Part shown: positions 62,909 to 64,000 of the stretch, in pieces
Layout of the letters: each line of letters opens with the position of its first letter
Numbering within the stretch: the first letter of the stretch is position 1
Assembly (NCBI GenBank): GCA_964436865.1
Contig: CAYTFK010000001.1
Span: forward strand, 28,133-92,132
Source of the DNA: JAXGPP01 sp964436865
Lineage (GTDB): Bacteria > Planctomycetota > Planctomycetia > Pirellulales > Thermoguttaceae
Length of the DNA stretch: 64,000 nt
Direction: 5' to 3'
The notes under the pieces: model-generated
Database searches by the model: none
What the model was told of the DNA's origin: nothing
Seen by the model: the letters and a program-made list of their open reading frames with translations, nothing else
Program-made: the position numbers and the translations under genes

Positions 62909-63484
62909 ATGTGGAACCATGCCCGCCGATTGCGCCGCCGCGGAGTGACGCTGCTCGAGGTCCTGCTCGTGCTGGCGCTACTGGTGGTGATTTCCACCAC
63001 GGCGTGGCCGGCCTTGGAGCCGAGCCTGACGAGCTACCAGCTTCGCAAGTCCGCTGAGCAGGTTCGCGTCGCCTGGAACCGTGCCCGGATCGAATCGCTG
63101 TCGAGCGGGCAGACGATCCGTTTCCGCTTCGTGCCCGGCGACCGCACGTACAGCGTGGAGCGTGCGGTCGAACCGCAGTATCTGGCCGGCGGCGCTGTGG
63201 CGACCGATGCCAATCCGGCCATCGAGTACCGCCTTCCCGAACGGATTACCTTCCTGGACGTCGAGATCGAGGATTGCGCCGGCGTGCCGCTCGCGGCGCC
63301 GGCCGCCCTCGGCTCCGCCGGTTTCGACTGGTCCGATCCGATCGAGTTCTATCCCGACGGAACCACGTCTACCGCCCGTCTCCGGCTGGCGAACGATCGC
63401 GGCCAGGCGGTGGAGCTGGCGCTCCGGGGGCTGACCGGTGTGGCGGTCGTGGGCGAGCCGTACGCCGAGGAGTCGCTGAGATGA
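62909..63484 (+). CDS. gspH: Minor pseudopilin GspH-like
   Basis: The product has a basic leader and prepilin helix RRGVTLLEVLLVLALLVVIS, with Val at +1 and Glu at +5. The C-terminal domain (about 190 residues in total) is beta-rich, with RIESLSSGQTIRFRFVPGDR, the GspH pattern. ATG 62909 is used; GTG 62888, two bases after the gspG stop, is an alternative giving 7 more residues. It overlaps gspI by 4 bp (ATGA). Confidence 0.88.
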   Translation: MWNHARRLRRRGVTLLEVLLVLALLVVISTTAWPALEPSLTSYQLRKSAEQVRVAWNRARIESLSSGQTIRFRFVPGDRTYSVERAVEPQYLAGGAVATDANPAIEYRLPERITFLDVEIEDCAGVPLAAPAALGSAGFDWSDPIEFYPDGTTSTARLRLANDRGQAVELALRGLTGVAVVGEPYAEESLR

Positions 63485-63927
63485 GGGGCGCGCGCCGCGG
63501 ATTCTCGCTGCTGGAGATCATCCTCGCGCTGGCGCTGTTGGCTGGCGCGGTGGCGGTGCTCAGCGAACTGTCGAGCAGCGGCCTGGAGAACGCCGGCCGG
63601 GCCCGCGACATGACTCAGGCCCAGTTGCTGTGCGAGAGCAAGCTCGCCGAAGTCGTAGCCGGAATCCTCCCTGCCGAGTCGCAGCAGGGTACCTGCGAGA
63701 CCGAGCTTGACCCCAGTCTGTCGGAGTGGATCTACACGATCGACGTCGCCTCGGCGGCGCAAGTCGGACTGCTCGAGGTCCGCGTCACCGTCTCCCGCGA
63801 TCCGGCGCTCGATCCGCGCCCGGTCGAATGCTCGCTCGTGCGCTGGGTCCTCGATCCCAGCGCGGTCACCACCACGGAAAGCACGACGACGGAGGATTCG
63901 TCCTCGCTCACCGGAGGTGCGCTATGA
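63481..63927 (+). CDS. gspI: Minor pseudopilin GspI-like
   Basis: The 148-residue prepilin has a short leader and helix RRGFSLLEIILALALLAGAV, with Phe at +1 and Glu at +5. The GspI-type segment AQLLCESKLAEVVAG follows, and the C-terminus is Thr/Ser-rich. It overlaps gspH and gspJ by 4 bp each, so the pseudopilin genes are translationally coupled. Confidence 0.88.
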   Translation: MRGARRGFSLLEIILALALLAGAVAVLSELSSSGLENAGRARDMTQAQLLCESKLAEVVAGILPAESQQGTCETELDPSLSEWIYTIDVASAAQVGLLEVRVTVSRDPALDPRPVECSLVRWVLDPSAVTTTESTTTEDSSSLTGGAL

Positions 63928-64000
63928 GCACCCGTGCGCTCCGCCCCGCCTCGGGTTACACGTTGCTGGAGGTGATTCTCTCCCTTTCCCTCATGTCGCT
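63924..64000 (+). CDS. gspJ: Minor pseudopilin GspJ-like, N-terminal fragment
   Basis: The gene runs off the window. The visible 25 codons hold a basic leader and the prepilin helix SGYTLLEVILSLSLMS, with Tyr at +1 and Glu at +5. The order G-H-I followed by a further prepilin is that of type II secretion operons, so GspJ is likely; GspK is less so. Confidence 0.75.
   Translation, partial: MSTRALRPASGYTLLEVILSLSLMS

Overview
The window reads as a chromosomal segment of a high-GC planctomycete, probably of the Pirellula/Blastopirellula type. Grounds: a serine/threonine kinase N-terminus of the planctomycetal type, giant cell-surface proteins with an N-terminal LExRxLLA-like motif plus dockerin, cohesin-like and Calx-beta modules, very long secretin-type proteins, a small basic KRYLRRLKR-type protein, and GDRG/EF-hand secreted proteins. 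This is judged by family resemblance, not by a search. One 100-base assembly gap (52903-53002) lies inside a gene; no rRNA, tRNA, CRISPR array or insertion sequence was recognised.

Region 1 (1-7317, minus strand): a complete acetyl-CoA carboxylase set in one operon-like run. It is TPR protein, fused AccD-AccA, AccB, AccC, a GAF protein and an FHA-GAF-class III nucleotide cyclase, then the start of a protein kinase.

Region 2 (7319-33790): the most interesting part, an aromatic (type II) polyketide cluster. A TcmI-type cyclase faces a long plus-strand run across a 773-bp divergent spacer. The run holds a SnoaL-like cyclase, an anthrone-oxygenase-like DUF1772 protein, an SDR, a beta-hydroxyacid dehydrogenase-like protein and an amidohydrolase. 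It continues with a 1910-residue secreted multicopper oxidase mosaic, a cohesin/Calx-beta surface protein, a DevBCA-like exporter and a TcmJ-like cupin. The core follows: KS-alpha, chain length factor, acyl-CoA ligase, cNMP-binding patatin, ACP and SRPBCC aromatase/cyclase. Last come pyruvate kinase, an SDR ketoreductase and two ABM monooxygenases. Minimal PKS, three unrelated cyclase folds, reductases, ring oxygenases and export are therefore together.

Region 3 (33807-44034): central metabolism that could feed the cluster. It holds phosphofructokinase, type II NADH dehydrogenase with a cNMP domain, a large GH63/MGH1-like glucosidase, pyruvate dehydrogenase E1, and BioB/BioC for biotin. With pyruvate kinase and acetyl-CoA carboxylase this covers selected steps from sugar phosphate to malonyl-CoA, including the carboxylase cofactor. 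That functional link is inference.

Region 4 (44031-48083, minus strand): a membrane-anchored protein kinase with DFN in place of DFG, a lipoprotein, a small basic protein and a Ser-rich BON protein.

Region 5 (48269-64000): a type II secretion / pseudopilus locus. A 1268-residue secretin, a lipoprotein, a second long protein with secretin N-type domains but no visible pore (interrupted by the gap), an EF-hand protein and an LTxxQ protein precede gspE, gspF, gspG, gspH, gspI and the start of gspJ.
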